The notes under the pieces: generated by a model | Seen by the model: only the letters and a program-made list of their open reading frames with translations | What the model was told of the DNA's origin: nothing | Databases searched by the model: none | Shown: positions 38,866 to 47,232 of the stretch, one piece after another | Numbering within the stretch: the stretch's first letter is position 1 | How the letters are laid out: each line of letters opens with the position of its first letter | Source of the DNA: Bacillota bacterium | Lineage (GTDB): Bacteria > Sysuimicrobiota > Sysuimicrobiia > Sysuimicrobiales > Segetimicrobiaceae | Length of the DNA stretch: 52,510 nt | Assembly (NCBI GenBank): GCA_021324295.1 | Contig: JAJPJJ010000038.1 | Location: 1-52,510 of the forward strand | Reading direction: 5' to 3' | Position numbers and translations under genes: made by a program

Positions 38866-39959
38866 CCATGGTGCGGAGAATCATCTCCGTGGCGCTCGCC
38901 GCGGCCGGCATGGCGGCCGTCATGCCCGCGGTCCCGCTTTGGAGCGGAGCGGCCGCGCGCGCGGAGGTCAGGAACGTCCCGCTCGCGAGCGCGCTCGCCG
39001 GCCCCGTGCCGGTCGAGATCGGCGTCGGCCGCGTCGCGCTGCTCGATGTCGCCCCGCACCGGGTCGTGGTCGTGTCGACGAGCGACCCCACGGTCGCGCA
39101 CGCGGTCGTCCGCGGCAGCGATGTGCTGCTGGTCGCGCTCCGGCCGGGCGTGACGACGGTCGGGGTGGGCCTCGGCGGCAGCCTCGCGGCGTCGTTCCGC
39201 GTGACCGTCACCGATCAGGACAGCGGCGTCCGCGCGGTGCGCCTGGACGCGGGGAGCGCGGCGGCCCGGGGATCCGACACACCCGTTTCGAAGCCGTCCG
39301 GCGGGCAGCCGGCGGCGCAGGCCGGCGGCAGGGGCGCCGCGCGTGCGTCGGACGCGGCCGGATTCGTGTCGTCGCTCAGCGGTCCGCAGCGCGCCGCGCT
39401 CGCGGCGTACCTTCAGGACCAGTCGCTCGGCAGCCTGGCCGCGCTGCTGCGCGCGCTCAGCCCGGCGCAGCAGGCCGAGTTCATGCGGCTCGTCTCGGCA
39501 TCCTCCGATGAGGTGGCGAGGGTCGTGGGAAGCCGTCCCTCCGGAGCCCAGACGGCCGAGCGCGGGCAGGCCGCTCCGGACGGCTCCCAGGCGCCGCCAG
39601 GCGGCCGCGCGGCGGCCGCGGGCGCGCCGGCCGGCGCCGACGTCAGCGCCCCCGCCGGGGTCCGCGTAACCGTGGTGCCCACGTGGACGGGGCCGATGCT
39701 CTGGCTCAGCTACGTGCTCGAGAACCACACCTCCGCCGCGCTGCGCGCCGATCCCGCCAACATGTCCGTGTCCGGCGCGGCGGGGCCCGTGACCGTGCGG
39801 CAGCTCGATCCTGGCGATCCCGGGGTGATTTCGCCGGGAGGCGTGGAAACGGGAGTGATCGTGCTCGCACCGGCCCGCGGATCCGACGTGCGCGTCAGCT
39901 GGCCGCTCGGAGGCGGCGGCGCGGCCGTGCGGGTCGCTGTCAGGCGGCCAGCGCCGTAG
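38862..39959 (+). CDS. Secreted pil_N-domain protein, paralogue of the gene at 47233
   Basis: 365 residues from GTG 38862 (or ATG 38868). A signal peptide is near residues 5-35. Next is a domain resembling the N-terminal domain of pilus/secretin proteins: VPVEIGVGRVALLDVAPHRV, then STSDPTVAHAVVRGSDVLLV and ALRPGVTTVGVGL. A helical middle follows (LSGPQRAALAAYLQDQSLGS and LLRALSPAQQAEFMRLVSAS) and a C-terminal beta domain (MLWLSYVLENHTSAALRADP). The middle and end match the protein at 47233, which follows pilQ. Probably a periplasmic pilus accessory factor. It converges with pilB, leaving 27 nt between stops. Confidence 0.65.
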   Translation: MTMVRRIISVALAAAGMAAVMPAVPLWSGAAARAEVRNVPLASALAGPVPVEIGVGRVALLDVAPHRVVVVSTSDPTVAHAVVRGSDVLLVALRPGVTTVGVGLGGSLAASFRVTVTDQDSGVRAVRLDAGSAAARGSDTPVSKPSGGQPAAQAGGRGAARASDAAGFVSSLSGPQRAALAAYLQDQSLGSLAALLRALSPAQQAEFMRLVSASSDEVARVVGSRPSGAQTAERGQAAPDGSQAPPGGRAAAAGAPAGADVSAPAGVRVTVVPTWTGPMLWLSYVLENHTSAALRADPANMSVSGAAGPVTVRQLDPGDPGVISPGGVETGVIVLAPARGSDVRVSWPLGGGGAAVRVAVRRPAP

Positions 39960-39986
39960 CGGAGCCCGGCGCCGTTCCGCCTCCCG

Positions 39987-41690
39987 TCAGTCGGCGGCGC
40001 CCCCTCCGTTCGTCCACAGCGCCTCGCGCAGCACCTCGCTCGTGGTCGTGCGGCCAGCTTTCACCTGCTCGATCCCGTTTCCAAGCAGCGTGGGGAATGT
40101 GCTCATCCGCTGGATGTCGAGCGCCGTCACCTGCGCTGTGATCCGCGATGAGATCTCGTCGCTGACGACCAATAGCTCCCCGATCGGCAGCCTCCCCACA
40201 TAGCCCTGGTAGCACGCCGGGCACCCGCGTCCCACGCGCTCGGTCTCCGGCAGGTCCGGCAGCGCCTTGCGGAGCGCCTCCGGCACCGGGCTGGGCTGCC
40301 CGCAGGCGCGGCACGTGGCGCGCACCAGCCGCTGGCTCAGGGCCGCCCGCAGCACGTCGGCGACGTAGTAGTGGGGGACGCCGAGGTTGATGAGGCGGGG
40401 GATGGCCGCGGCCGCGGTGTTGGTGTGCAGGGTGCCGAGCACGAGATGGCCGGTGAGCGCCGCCTGGACGGCGATCTGGGCGGTCTCGAGGTCGCGGATC
40501 TCGCCGACCATGATCACGTCGGGGTTCTTGCGCAGCGCGCTGCGCAGCAGCACCGGGAACGTGCGCCCGGCCCGGACGTCCACCGGCACCTGCACGACCC
40601 CGGGGATCGCCTGCTCGACCGGGTCCTCGACCGTGTAGATCGCCTTGCCCGGGAACAGCGCGTGGATGCGGCGGACGAGGACGGCGAGCGTGGTGCTCTT
40701 CCCGCACCCGGTGCGGCCGCACACGAGCACCAACCCGTGTGGCAGGCGCGACACCTGGTCGAGCCCGCGGGCGATGTCCGGGGTGAACCCCAGCGCCTCG
40801 AGCGTCTGGATCCCGGCCTGCGTGAACACCCGCACGACGGCGTGCTCGCCCCGCGCGTCCGGGGAGGTCTCGATCCGGAGGTCGTAGCGCGGCCGCTGGG
40901 CCGTGGGCCACGGGATCTTGCCTGACTGCGGGAGCCGGTGCTGGCTGATATCCAAGCCGGCCAGGAGCAGCAGGCGCGAGACGACGCCCGCGAGCGCGCG
41001 GCGGGGGATGGGGACGCCCGGGGCCTGCAGCTGGCCGTCGACCCGGAACCGCGCCTCGCACCCGGTCCCGCCCTCGTCGAACCGGGCGACGTGGACATCG
41101 CTCGCGCCGAGCGCGATCGCGCGCTCGATGATGTCGGTGGTCAGCCGGACGATGAACGTGTCCTGGCCGAGCGCCCGCATCCGCGCGGGGTCGGCCTCGA
41201 CCTCGTGAACCGTCTCCTCGGTCTCGCCGCCTTCCTCGGCCGTCGGCAGGTCGCTCGCCGGGACGACCACGAGCCTGAGCCTGCGGCCGCGGGCAGCCTC
41301 GCGCAGCGCGTCCCGCAGCTGCACGGGCTCCGGGTCCGCCACGGCCACCGCGAGCTCCTCGGGCGCGCTCGCGAGCACCGCGAGCGGCCAGCGGGCGCGG
41401 ATCTCGTCGGGTACCTCGCGCGCCAGCGCGGGATCAGGCGGGGAGTCCAGGCGCCGCCACTCCAGCCCCCAGCGGACCGCCCGCGCCTCGGCGACCTGCA
41501 GCAGCGTGAGCCGGCCGCGGCCGACGAGGGCCGTCACGGGATCGTCGGGCTGCTGGCGCGACGCCGCCTCCCACTCGTCCGGCGTGACGTAGGCGCGGGC
41601 GATCAGGATGTCGCGGACCGGGGCTCCAAAGAGAGCCGGGCGGGAGGTCCCGCCCGGCTCCTGGGTGGCGCGCTCCTGCGCTACTGGCAC
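39987..41690 (-). CDS. pilB: Type IV pilus assembly ATPase PilB
   Basis: 567 residues, GTG start at 41690 overlapping the pilin stop by 10 nt. The N-terminus (VTALVGRGRLTLLQVAEARA followed by WGLEWRRL) resembles the MshEN domain that binds cyclic-di-GMP in related ATPases. The core has ASDVHVARFD, Walker A CGRTGCGKSTT near 325-335, YTVEDPVEQAIPGVVQVPVD (Asp box), NPDVIMVGEIRDLETAQIAV (Walker B) and LTGHLVLGTLHTN. A zinc site is formed by CRACG and CPACY, as in PilB/GspE. It powers pilus extension. It lies on the opposite strand from the rest of the cluster. Confidence 0.93.
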   Translation of the reverse strand: MPVAQERATQEPGGTSRPALFGAPVRDILIARAYVTPDEWEAASRQQPDDPVTALVGRGRLTLLQVAEARAVRWGLEWRRLDSPPDPALAREVPDEIRARWPLAVLASAPEELAVAVADPEPVQLRDALREAARGRRLRLVVVPASDLPTAEEGGETEETVHEVEADPARMRALGQDTFIVRLTTDIIERAIALGASDVHVARFDEGGTGCEARFRVDGQLQAPGVPIPRRALAGVVSRLLLLAGLDISQHRLPQSGKIPWPTAQRPRYDLRIETSPDARGEHAVVRVFTQAGIQTLEALGFTPDIARGLDQVSRLPHGLVLVCGRTGCGKSTTLAVLVRRIHALFPGKAIYTVEDPVEQAIPGVVQVPVDVRAGRTFPVLLRSALRKNPDVIMVGEIRDLETAQIAVQAALTGHLVLGTLHTNTAAAAIPRLINLGVPHYYVADVLRAALSQRLVRATCRACGQPSPVPEALRKALPDLPETERVGRGCPACYQGYVGRLPIGELLVVSDEISSRITAQVTALDIQRMSTFPTLLGNGIEQVKAGRTTTSEVLREALWTNGGGAAD

Positions 41691-42214
41691 TTGATGCCGG
41701 GCGTCGCCGGTGTGCCGCCCGCGCCGAGGTCGACGACGCCGTTCACGGGGTCGGCGCAGATCACGTGGTTGGTGCCGCCCGTCGCGGTCGCCGTGATCGT
41801 GTACGTCGGCGGGGTGGTGCCGTCGATGGGCTCGTAGGACCAGCTCGCGAACACGTTCGCGAACGCGGGCAGGTTCTGCACGCCCACGGTCCCGAGGTCG
41901 GCCACGAGGGCGTTGTAGCTGGCCGCGTCGGTGTTGGCCGCGCTGTCGGTGTTGACCGTGTCGGTCGACGGGGTGCCCTTCTCGGGGTAGAGGCCGGTCG
42001 GGTTGTAGCTCTGGAACGTCGCGAGCCCGGTGTTGAGCTCGTCCATGACCTGCATCATCGAGTGCGTGTGCGCCTGGGCGATCTGGCCGCTGTAGATCGA
42101 GATGCCGACCGCGGCCAGGATGGCGACGACGGCCATCGCGACGATGAGCTCAATGAGCGTGAACCCCCGGGCCCGGCCCCTGCGGAGCCGGGTGGCGAGA
42201 TGAGCGAAAACCAT
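41681..42214 (-). CDS. pilA: Major type IV pilin
   Basis: 177 residues. GGAGGA lies 6 nt before its ATG (reverse strand). Leader MVFAHLATRLRRGRARG, cleavage before FTLIELIVAMAVVAILAAVG with Glu at +5. Then YSGQIAQAHTHSMMQVMDEL, TGLATFQSYNPTGLYPEKG and a C-terminal ITATATGGTNHVICADPVNG, ending GIKCQ with a disulfide-type Cys pair. First gene of a minus-strand unit with pilB and served by its own promoter, so it is the likely major subunit. The pilin at 32544 shares its C-terminus. Confidence 0.88.
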   Translation of the reverse strand: MVFAHLATRLRRGRARGFTLIELIVAMAVVAILAAVGISIYSGQIAQAHTHSMMQVMDELNTGLATFQSYNPTGLYPEKGTPSTDTVNTDSAANTDAASYNALVADLGTVGVQNLPAFANVFASWSYEPIDGTTPPTYTITATATGGTNHVICADPVNGVVDLGAGGTPATPGIKCQ

Positions 42215-42273
42215 GCGTATCCTCCGCAGCCGGGCCCGAGTGTGGACGGTGTGAGCCCGGAGACTGCACGCTC

Positions 42274-42307
42274 AGCATACCCGCGCGCGTCTTTCGCCGG
42301 CGCGCAA
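42274..42307 (-). promoter_or_regulatory. Long-spacer promoter of the pilin-pilB unit (TTGCGC-N22-TATGCT)
   Basis: On the minus strand, TTGCGC (42307-42302) and TATGCT (42279-42274) are 22 nt apart. About 50 nt of leader with a GGAGGA site precede the pilin ATG. It shows that the long-spacer pattern is strand-independent. Confidence 0.65.
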
Positions 42308-42375
42308 CCCGTCGGACGCCCGCGGCGCCCCGGCGCTGCCGCGCCCGCGCGCGGAAGGACGCGCCGGCGCGCGGG

Positions 42376-42409
42376 TTGTGCCCGCGGCGCCGGCCGCGCC
42401 GGGTACAGT
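42376..42409 (+). promoter_or_regulatory. Long-spacer promoter of the pilM operon (TTGTGC-N22-TACAGT)
   Basis: TTGTGC at 42376-42381 and TACAGT at 42404-42409, 22 nt apart, about 30 nt before pilM. Back to back with the minus-strand pilin promoter. Confidence 0.6.
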
Positions 42410-42440
42410 AGTCCGCGACGACGGCACGAGGCGGTGGAGC

Positions 42441-43313
42441 ATGGTCGGCGTTGATGTGAGCCTGCGCCCCTGGACGTGGGCCGCGCCGCGCGGCGGGCGC
42501 TGGCTGTTCGGCGACCTGCCGGACGGCGACCCGGCCCGGGCGCTGCGCGAGGCGCTCGCCTCTTCCCACGTGCGCGAGAAGGCGGTTGCGCTCTGCATCC
42601 CGTCGCGGTCGGTCGTCTGGGACGCCATCCCCGGGCTCCGCGCGGCGCCGCGCCAGGCCCGGAAGGCGGCGGCGCTGGCCGCCGCCGCGCGCCTGCGTGC
42701 CGCGGCGCGGGACGTCGTGGTGAGCGTCGCGGACGCGCGCGACGGGGTGACGTACGTGGGGGCCGAGCGCGCCACCGTCGAGGCGGCCGTGGCCCCGTGG
42801 CTGCGGGCCGGGTTTTCGGTCCCCGTGGTCGAGCCCGCGGCGGTGAGCCTGCTGCGCGGGATCGGCAGCGACGCCCCCGTCGTGGTCGTCCGGACGGGCG
42901 CCGGCGAGGTCGAGATCGTGGCCGGGAGCCGCGACCGCCTCCTGTTTGCCCGCCACCTGCCGCTGCCGGAGGAGGCGGGGCAGGCGGACGCGGTGCGCCT
43001 CGAGGTCGACGCCACGATCGACGCGGCCCGCAAGGAGGGCGCCGCGATCGAGCGCGTGCTGGTGAGCGGCCGCGGCGATCTCGGGGCGCTCGCGGCGGCG
43101 TTCGCGGGCCGCGCGGCCGCGGCCGCTCTCTCGCCCGCCCACCGGGCGCCGGAGGTCCCTTCGTGGGCCCTGGCCGCCGCGAGCGCGGCGCTGTGGCGGG
43201 CGGGCGCGCCGGCGTCGAGACAGCGGGAGCAGCGCGCGGGCGGCGTGTTCGAGCGCCTGCTCGCGGCCGCGCGGCGGCGCCGCTGGCGCGAGGGGGAGGA
43301 CCATGCGGCATAA
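42441..43313 (+). CDS. pilM: PilM-like actin-fold protein
   Basis: 290 residues from ATG 42441 (GGTGGAGC upstream). Starts MVGVDVSLRPWTWAAPRGGR, a phosphate-1-like beta hairpin, then REKAVALCIPSRSVVWDAIP, AGFSVPVVEPAAVSLLRGIG, APVVVVRTGAGEVEIVAGSR and KEGAAIERVLVSGRGDLGAL. This is the order of the actin-like PilM fold, somewhat shorter than the usual 350 residues. PilM is the cytoplasmic ring that binds the N-terminus of PilN. It overlaps pilN by 11 nt. Confidence 0.8.
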   Translation: MVGVDVSLRPWTWAAPRGGRWLFGDLPDGDPARALREALASSHVREKAVALCIPSRSVVWDAIPGLRAAPRQARKAAALAAAARLRAAARDVVVSVADARDGVTYVGAERATVEAAVAPWLRAGFSVPVVEPAAVSLLRGIGSDAPVVVVRTGAGEVEIVAGSRDRLLFARHLPLPEEAGQADAVRLEVDATIDAARKEGAAIERVLVSGRGDLGALAAAFAGRAAAAALSPAHRAPEVPSWALAAASAALWRAGAPASRQREQRAGGVFERLLAAARRRRWREGEDHAA

Positions 43314-43830
43314 CCTCGCCGTCCGCCAGCCCTTCTGGCACGGCCCGCTCCTCGGCTGGGCGCTGGTGGCGTGCGCGCTGATCGGAGGACTGGCGTGGGG
43401 CGGCGCGCTCGACGCGCGCCTGGGCGCCCTCGGGCGCGGCGTCGCCGCGCAGCGCGCGCGCGCCGCGCGGCTGCGGGTGGAGCTGCGCGAGGCCGAGCGG
43501 ATCGCGGCCCCGAGGCGCCGGGCGCAGGCGATCATGGCGGCGCTCGACCGCGACGCCGTGGATCCCGCGGTGCTCCGACGGATCGAGCCCGCGGCGCCCG
43601 AGGACGTCTGGCTCACGAGCGCCGATCTCGCGAGAGGGCGCCTCGCCATCGACGGCAGGGCGGTCACGTGGCGCAGCGCCGCCGGGTTCGCGGACGCGCT
43701 GTCGCGCGTGCCCGGACTCGCGAACGTCCAGCTCACGTCGCTGCAGGCGGCCGGCTCGGGGCGCGCCGGCTACGACTTCCACATCACCGCCGACGCGGCC
43801 GGACCGGCCCCCGCGGAGGCGCTCCGGTGA
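43303..43830 (+). CDS. pilN: PilN-like inner-membrane alignment protein
   Basis: 175 residues from ATG 43303. A short cytoplasmic N-terminus (MRHNLAVRQPFWHGPL) in the place of the PilM-binding INLLP motif, one membrane helix (LGWALVACALIGGLAWG) and a coiled coil (ARAARLRVELREAERIAAPR) lead to a ferredoxin-like domain (VDPAVLRRIEPAAPEDVWLT and FADALSRVPGLANVQLTSLQ). The lineup is that of PilN. It lies between pilM and pilO with overlaps on both sides. Confidence 0.8.
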   Translation: MRHNLAVRQPFWHGPLLGWALVACALIGGLAWGGALDARLGALGRGVAAQRARAARLRVELREAERIAAPRRRAQAIMAALDRDAVDPAVLRRIEPAAPEDVWLTSADLARGRLAIDGRAVTWRSAAGFADALSRVPGLANVQLTSLQAAGSGRAGYDFHITADAAGPAPAEALR

Positions 43831-44444
43831 CTCGGCGCACCGCCATACCCGCATGGGTCCCCGCGGCGCTCGCCGCCGCCCTCTTCGCCGGCCTCTACGG
43901 CCTGTGGGTGCGGCCCACCCAGGCGCGGATCGCCGCGGCGGAGGAGCAGCTGCGGCAGGCGCGGCAGCAGGCGGGATCGCTCGAGGTCCAGATCCAGCGC
44001 GACCGCGCGGTCCCGCCCGTGCCGCTGCCCGTGACCAAGGCCGCCTTCGACCGCCTGTGGCCGGACGTCGTCGCGCGCGCGCAGGCGGCGGGGTACGCGC
44101 TCCAGGGCGTGACGTTCTCGGCGGCGCCGCCGCTGCCGTCCCCGGGGCCGTCCGAGGGAGGCGCCGCGGCGGGGGCCGCGACCCCGCTGGAGATCACGGC
44201 GCGCTTTGCTGGTCCGTACCTGCCGCTCGACGAGGCGCTCAGGCGCATGCAGAGCGTCCTGCCGCTGTGGTCGTGGAGGTCGATCCACGTCTCGGCCCAG
44301 CAGGGAGTTCAGGGAGGCGCGGAGCTCTCCGTCGCGGTGGACGGCGTCGTGCCCGTCGAGGGGCAGATCGCCGGGCCGCGCGGCACGGTGCCGCGCACTC
44401 CCGCGCCAGCGCCTCCGCCCCCTCCGCCAGGGAGTCAGCCGTGA
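43827..44444 (+). CDS. pilO: PilO-like inner-membrane alignment protein
   Basis: 205 residues, GTG overlapping the pilN stop. One N-terminal membrane helix (WVPAALAAALFAGLYGLWV), a coiled coil (RIAAAEEQLRQARQQAGSLE) and a periplasmic ferredoxin-like domain (ITARFAGPYLPLDEALRRMQ and ELSVAVDGVVPVEG). The proline-rich C-terminus is likely flexible. PilO pairs with PilN to connect the inner-membrane platform with the secretin. Confidence 0.8.
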   Translation: MTRRTAIPAWVPAALAAALFAGLYGLWVRPTQARIAAAEEQLRQARQQAGSLEVQIQRDRAVPPVPLPVTKAAFDRLWPDVVARAQAAGYALQGVTFSAAPPLPSPGPSEGGAAAGAATPLEITARFAGPYLPLDEALRRMQSVLPLWSWRSIHVSAQQGVQGGAELSVAVDGVVPVEGQIAGPRGTVPRTPAPAPPPPPPGSQP

Positions 44445-45448
44445 GCGCGCCGCGAGCTCGGTGGTGGATCGCCGGAGCGCTCGCGGCGCTCGTGGGCGCT
44501 GTGGGCGCCGTCGCGGCCGTGAGGGCGCCGGCTGGCCCCGCGCCGCCGGGCACACGCCTCGTCAGGGACGCGGCGGGACGGTTCGAGATTTCGATCCCTG
44601 CCTCGTGGGAGACGCGCATCGCTCCGCCCGGGCGCGGCGCCGCGGCGCTTGTCGCCAGCGCCCCTGGCGCGGGAGACGGCGCCGGGCCGAGCGTGGCCGT
44701 GACGGTCGAGGCGCTGCCGCGCCCGATGACCGCGCAGGAGTACGCGCACGCCGGCATGCCGCTCCCTGGGGCGGCGATGTCGGCCCTGCGGGTGCTGAGC
44801 GAGGGGCCGGCCAGCGTCGGCGGCTCGCCAGGCTACGCGCGCACGTTCACGTGGATCTCCGGGAACGGGACGCCCACGTACACCGTGCAGGCGTATGTGG
44901 TCCGCGGCGCGCTCGGGCTGATCGCGACCGGCAGCACGCGGAACGCGCCTGAGGCTGTCTCGCGGGACTCGGGAGTCCTCAGAGGCGTCGTGCTGTCGCT
45001 GCGGGCGCTGGGCGCGGCCCAGGCGCCGCGCGGCGCGGCCGCCGGAGACGAGCGCGTCGCGGCTGGCCGGCGCGACCTGTTCGCCGCGCCTCCCAGCGCC
45101 GCCGAGCCGTCTGGATCGTCGCAGGGCGGCGTGACTCTCCCGCCCGTGCCGTCCGCGGGCGGCGTGCCGTTGCCCCCGATGCCTCCCACCGCGCCGCTGC
45201 TGCCGCCCGCGCCGGGAAGCGGCGCACCGCCGGCCCCAAAGCCGGCGCCGCCGCTGCCGCGCCTCGCGGCCGTGGTCCTGGGGCCGACGCCGCAGGCGGT
45301 GCTCAAGGGCGCCGACGGCGCGTACGCGATCGTTCGCCGGTCCGAGCGCACGCCGTGGGGGACGGTGGCCGCGATCCGCGCCTCTGGCGTCGTGCTCGAC
45401 ACCGGATCCGGAACGCGCACCATCTCGTGGACAGGAGGCTCGCCATGA
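44441..45448 (+). CDS. PilP-like protein fused to an N-terminal PsbP/DUF1795-like domain
   Basis: 335 residues, GTG overlapping the pilO stop. A membrane helix (WIAGALAALVGAVGAVAAV) is followed by a domain typical of PsbP/DUF1795-like proteins (GRFEISIPASWETRIAPPG and YARTFTWISGNGTPTYTVQA). After AAGRRDLFA and a long proline-rich linker comes a PilP/GspC-like beta domain (LPRLAAVVLGPTPQAVLKGA and GTVAAIRASGVVLDTGSGTR). The RDLF box and final domain are what PilP shows before docking onto the secretin. The N-terminal domain is not usual for PilP and is an oddity. Confidence 0.65.
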   Translation: MSAPRARWWIAGALAALVGAVGAVAAVRAPAGPAPPGTRLVRDAAGRFEISIPASWETRIAPPGRGAAALVASAPGAGDGAGPSVAVTVEALPRPMTAQEYAHAGMPLPGAAMSALRVLSEGPASVGGSPGYARTFTWISGNGTPTYTVQAYVVRGALGLIATGSTRNAPEAVSRDSGVLRGVVLSLRALGAAQAPRGAAAGDERVAAGRRDLFAAPPSAAEPSGSSQGGVTLPPVPSAGGVPLPPMPPTAPLLPPAPGSGAPPAPKPAPPLPRLAAVVLGPTPQAVLKGADGAYAIVRRSERTPWGTVAAIRASGVVLDTGSGTRTISWTGGSP

Positions 45449-47217
45449 CCCGCACGCTCGCCGTTCTCGCGCTGGCCGCCGCGCTGGCCGCGCCGGCCCC
45501 GGCCGGGGCCGCGCCGCCTCCGCGTCAGGCGGCGGCGGCGACCCTCACGCTCGACTTCGTGGACGTGCCGCTCGCGCAGGCGCTGTCCACGCTCGCGCGC
45601 GCCGCGGGCGCGGATCTGGTGGTCGAGGGCCAATTGGCCGGCACCGTCACCCTGCACCTAGCCCGCCAGACGTTCGCGCAGGCGCTCGCGATCCTGGCGC
45701 AGGCGTACCGGCTCGACGTCCGCGCGGTGAGCGGCGGCTACCTGGTGCGCCAGCTCGAGGCGGGGCCGATGGTGGTCGCGGCGCCCCAGGCGCAGTCCCA
45801 GGATCCGGTCGTCCGCGCCTACCGCCTGCGGTACGCGCCGGCGAGCGAGGTGGCGGACGAGCTCAGGACGGTGCTGGGGATCGCCCAGTCGCAGAAGGGG
45901 CAGTCGCTGGTGGTCGGCCAGCCGCCGCAGGTCTCCTCGGCGGCCGGCGCCGCGGGGACCGCCCAGCCCGGCGCTCCGCAGCCGACCGCGGCTCCGGCGC
46001 CGGCCCCGGGCGGCGCCGGGTACGGCGGCGCGCAGCCGCCCTCGCCGACGCCCGCCCCAACCCCGGCTCCAGCGCCCGCCCCGGCGGTCCCGCCGCCGCC
46101 ATCCCCCTCGGGCCCGGCGGCCGGAGGGCCGCAGGGCGCGTCTCAGCAGCAGGCCGTCGCCGTCGCGAGCGACGACCGCACGAACACGGTCGTCGTGACG
46201 GCGCCGTTCGCGCTGCAGGTGCAGATCCAGGAGACGATCGAGCGCCTGGACCGCCCGGAACCCGGCCCGGCCGTCGTGGGCCCCCAGGGCGCGGATCCGG
46301 GAGCCGGCCAGGGAGGCGAGCGGGTTCTGCCCCAGACCTACCGGTACGCCGTTCACTACGCGGACCCGCAGGCGATGTCGCAGGTGCTCCAGGCCGAGGT
46401 GCCGGGCGTCTCCGTCGTGACCGACCTGCGGACGAACACCCTGCTCGTCACAGGCGATGCTGCCATGCAGCGGCGCGCCGCCTCCGTGCTGCGGGCGCTC
46501 GACACCCCGGCCGCGCAGATCGTCATCCAGACGGAGATCCTGGACCTGTCGAAGACCGCGGCGAGCCAGCTCGGGATCCAGTGGACCTGGCAGCCGTACA
46601 CGATCAACCAGGTGAGCATCGGCGGGGCCCCGATCCTCCAGCAGGCGCAGCCCCTGGCGCAGGCCGCGGGGATGGTGCCGATCGTCGCCACGCTCAACGC
46701 CATGGTGAGCAGGGGCGAGGGCAAGGTGCTCGCCAACCCGCAGGTGGCCACGCAGGACGGCGTGCAGGCGTCGATCAACGTCGGCCAGGCGCTGTACGTG
46801 CCGATCACGAACGTGACGAACGGGGTCGCGACCACCACGCTGCAGACGATCAACGCGGGCATCCTGCTCCAGGTCACCCCGCGGCTCAACCGGGACGGGG
46901 TCGTCACCAACACGATCAACGTGCAGTCGAACTCGATCTCGGGGTTCACGCCGCAGGGGTACCCGGAGATCACCACGCGCGCGGTGCAGTCGATCATGAC
47001 GGTGCGGGACGGCGAGCCGATCCTGATCGGCGGCCTCATCTCGCAGACGACGACCGAGGCGATCCAGAAGATCCCGCTCCTCGGCGACATCCCGATCATC
47101 GGGAACCTGTTCCGGTTCACGAGCAAGACCGACGAGTACGACAATATCGTCGTAGTGCTCACGCCGCGCGTGCTCGCGCCAGGCGCGGCCGCCCCGCTGG
47201 GGTCGTCCGGGAGCTGA
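45445..47217 (+). CDS. pilQ: Type IV pilus secretin PilQ
   Basis: 590 residues, ATG overlapping the previous stop. Signal peptide TRTLAVLALAAALAAPAPAG with an Ala-rich cleavage site. STN-like domain (LTLDFVDVPLAQALSTLARA and VTLHLARQTFAQALAILAQA), NolW modules (VRAYRLRYAPASEVADELRT, TYRYAVHYADPQAMSQVLQA) separated by a long proline-rich linker, then the secretin pore: GKVLANPQVATQDGVQASIN, GILLQVTPRLNRDGVVTNTI, PILIGGLISQTTTEAIQKIP and LLGDIPIIGNLFRFTSK. It forms the outer-membrane gate, which implies a cell with an outer membrane. Confidence 0.93.
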   Translation: MTRTLAVLALAAALAAPAPAGAAPPPRQAAAATLTLDFVDVPLAQALSTLARAAGADLVVEGQLAGTVTLHLARQTFAQALAILAQAYRLDVRAVSGGYLVRQLEAGPMVVAAPQAQSQDPVVRAYRLRYAPASEVADELRTVLGIAQSQKGQSLVVGQPPQVSSAAGAAGTAQPGAPQPTAAPAPAPGGAGYGGAQPPSPTPAPTPAPAPAPAVPPPPSPSGPAAGGPQGASQQQAVAVASDDRTNTVVVTAPFALQVQIQETIERLDRPEPGPAVVGPQGADPGAGQGGERVLPQTYRYAVHYADPQAMSQVLQAEVPGVSVVTDLRTNTLLVTGDAAMQRRAASVLRALDTPAAQIVIQTEILDLSKTAASQLGIQWTWQPYTINQVSIGGAPILQQAQPLAQAAGMVPIVATLNAMVSRGEGKVLANPQVATQDGVQASINVGQALYVPITNVTNGVATTTLQTINAGILLQVTPRLNRDGVVTNTINVQSNSISGFTPQGYPEITTRAVQSIMTVRDGEPILIGGLISQTTTEAIQKIPLLGDIPIIGNLFRFTSKTDEYDNIVVVLTPRVLAPGAAAPLGSSGS

Positions 47218-47232
47218 CAAGGAGGGGTGCAC

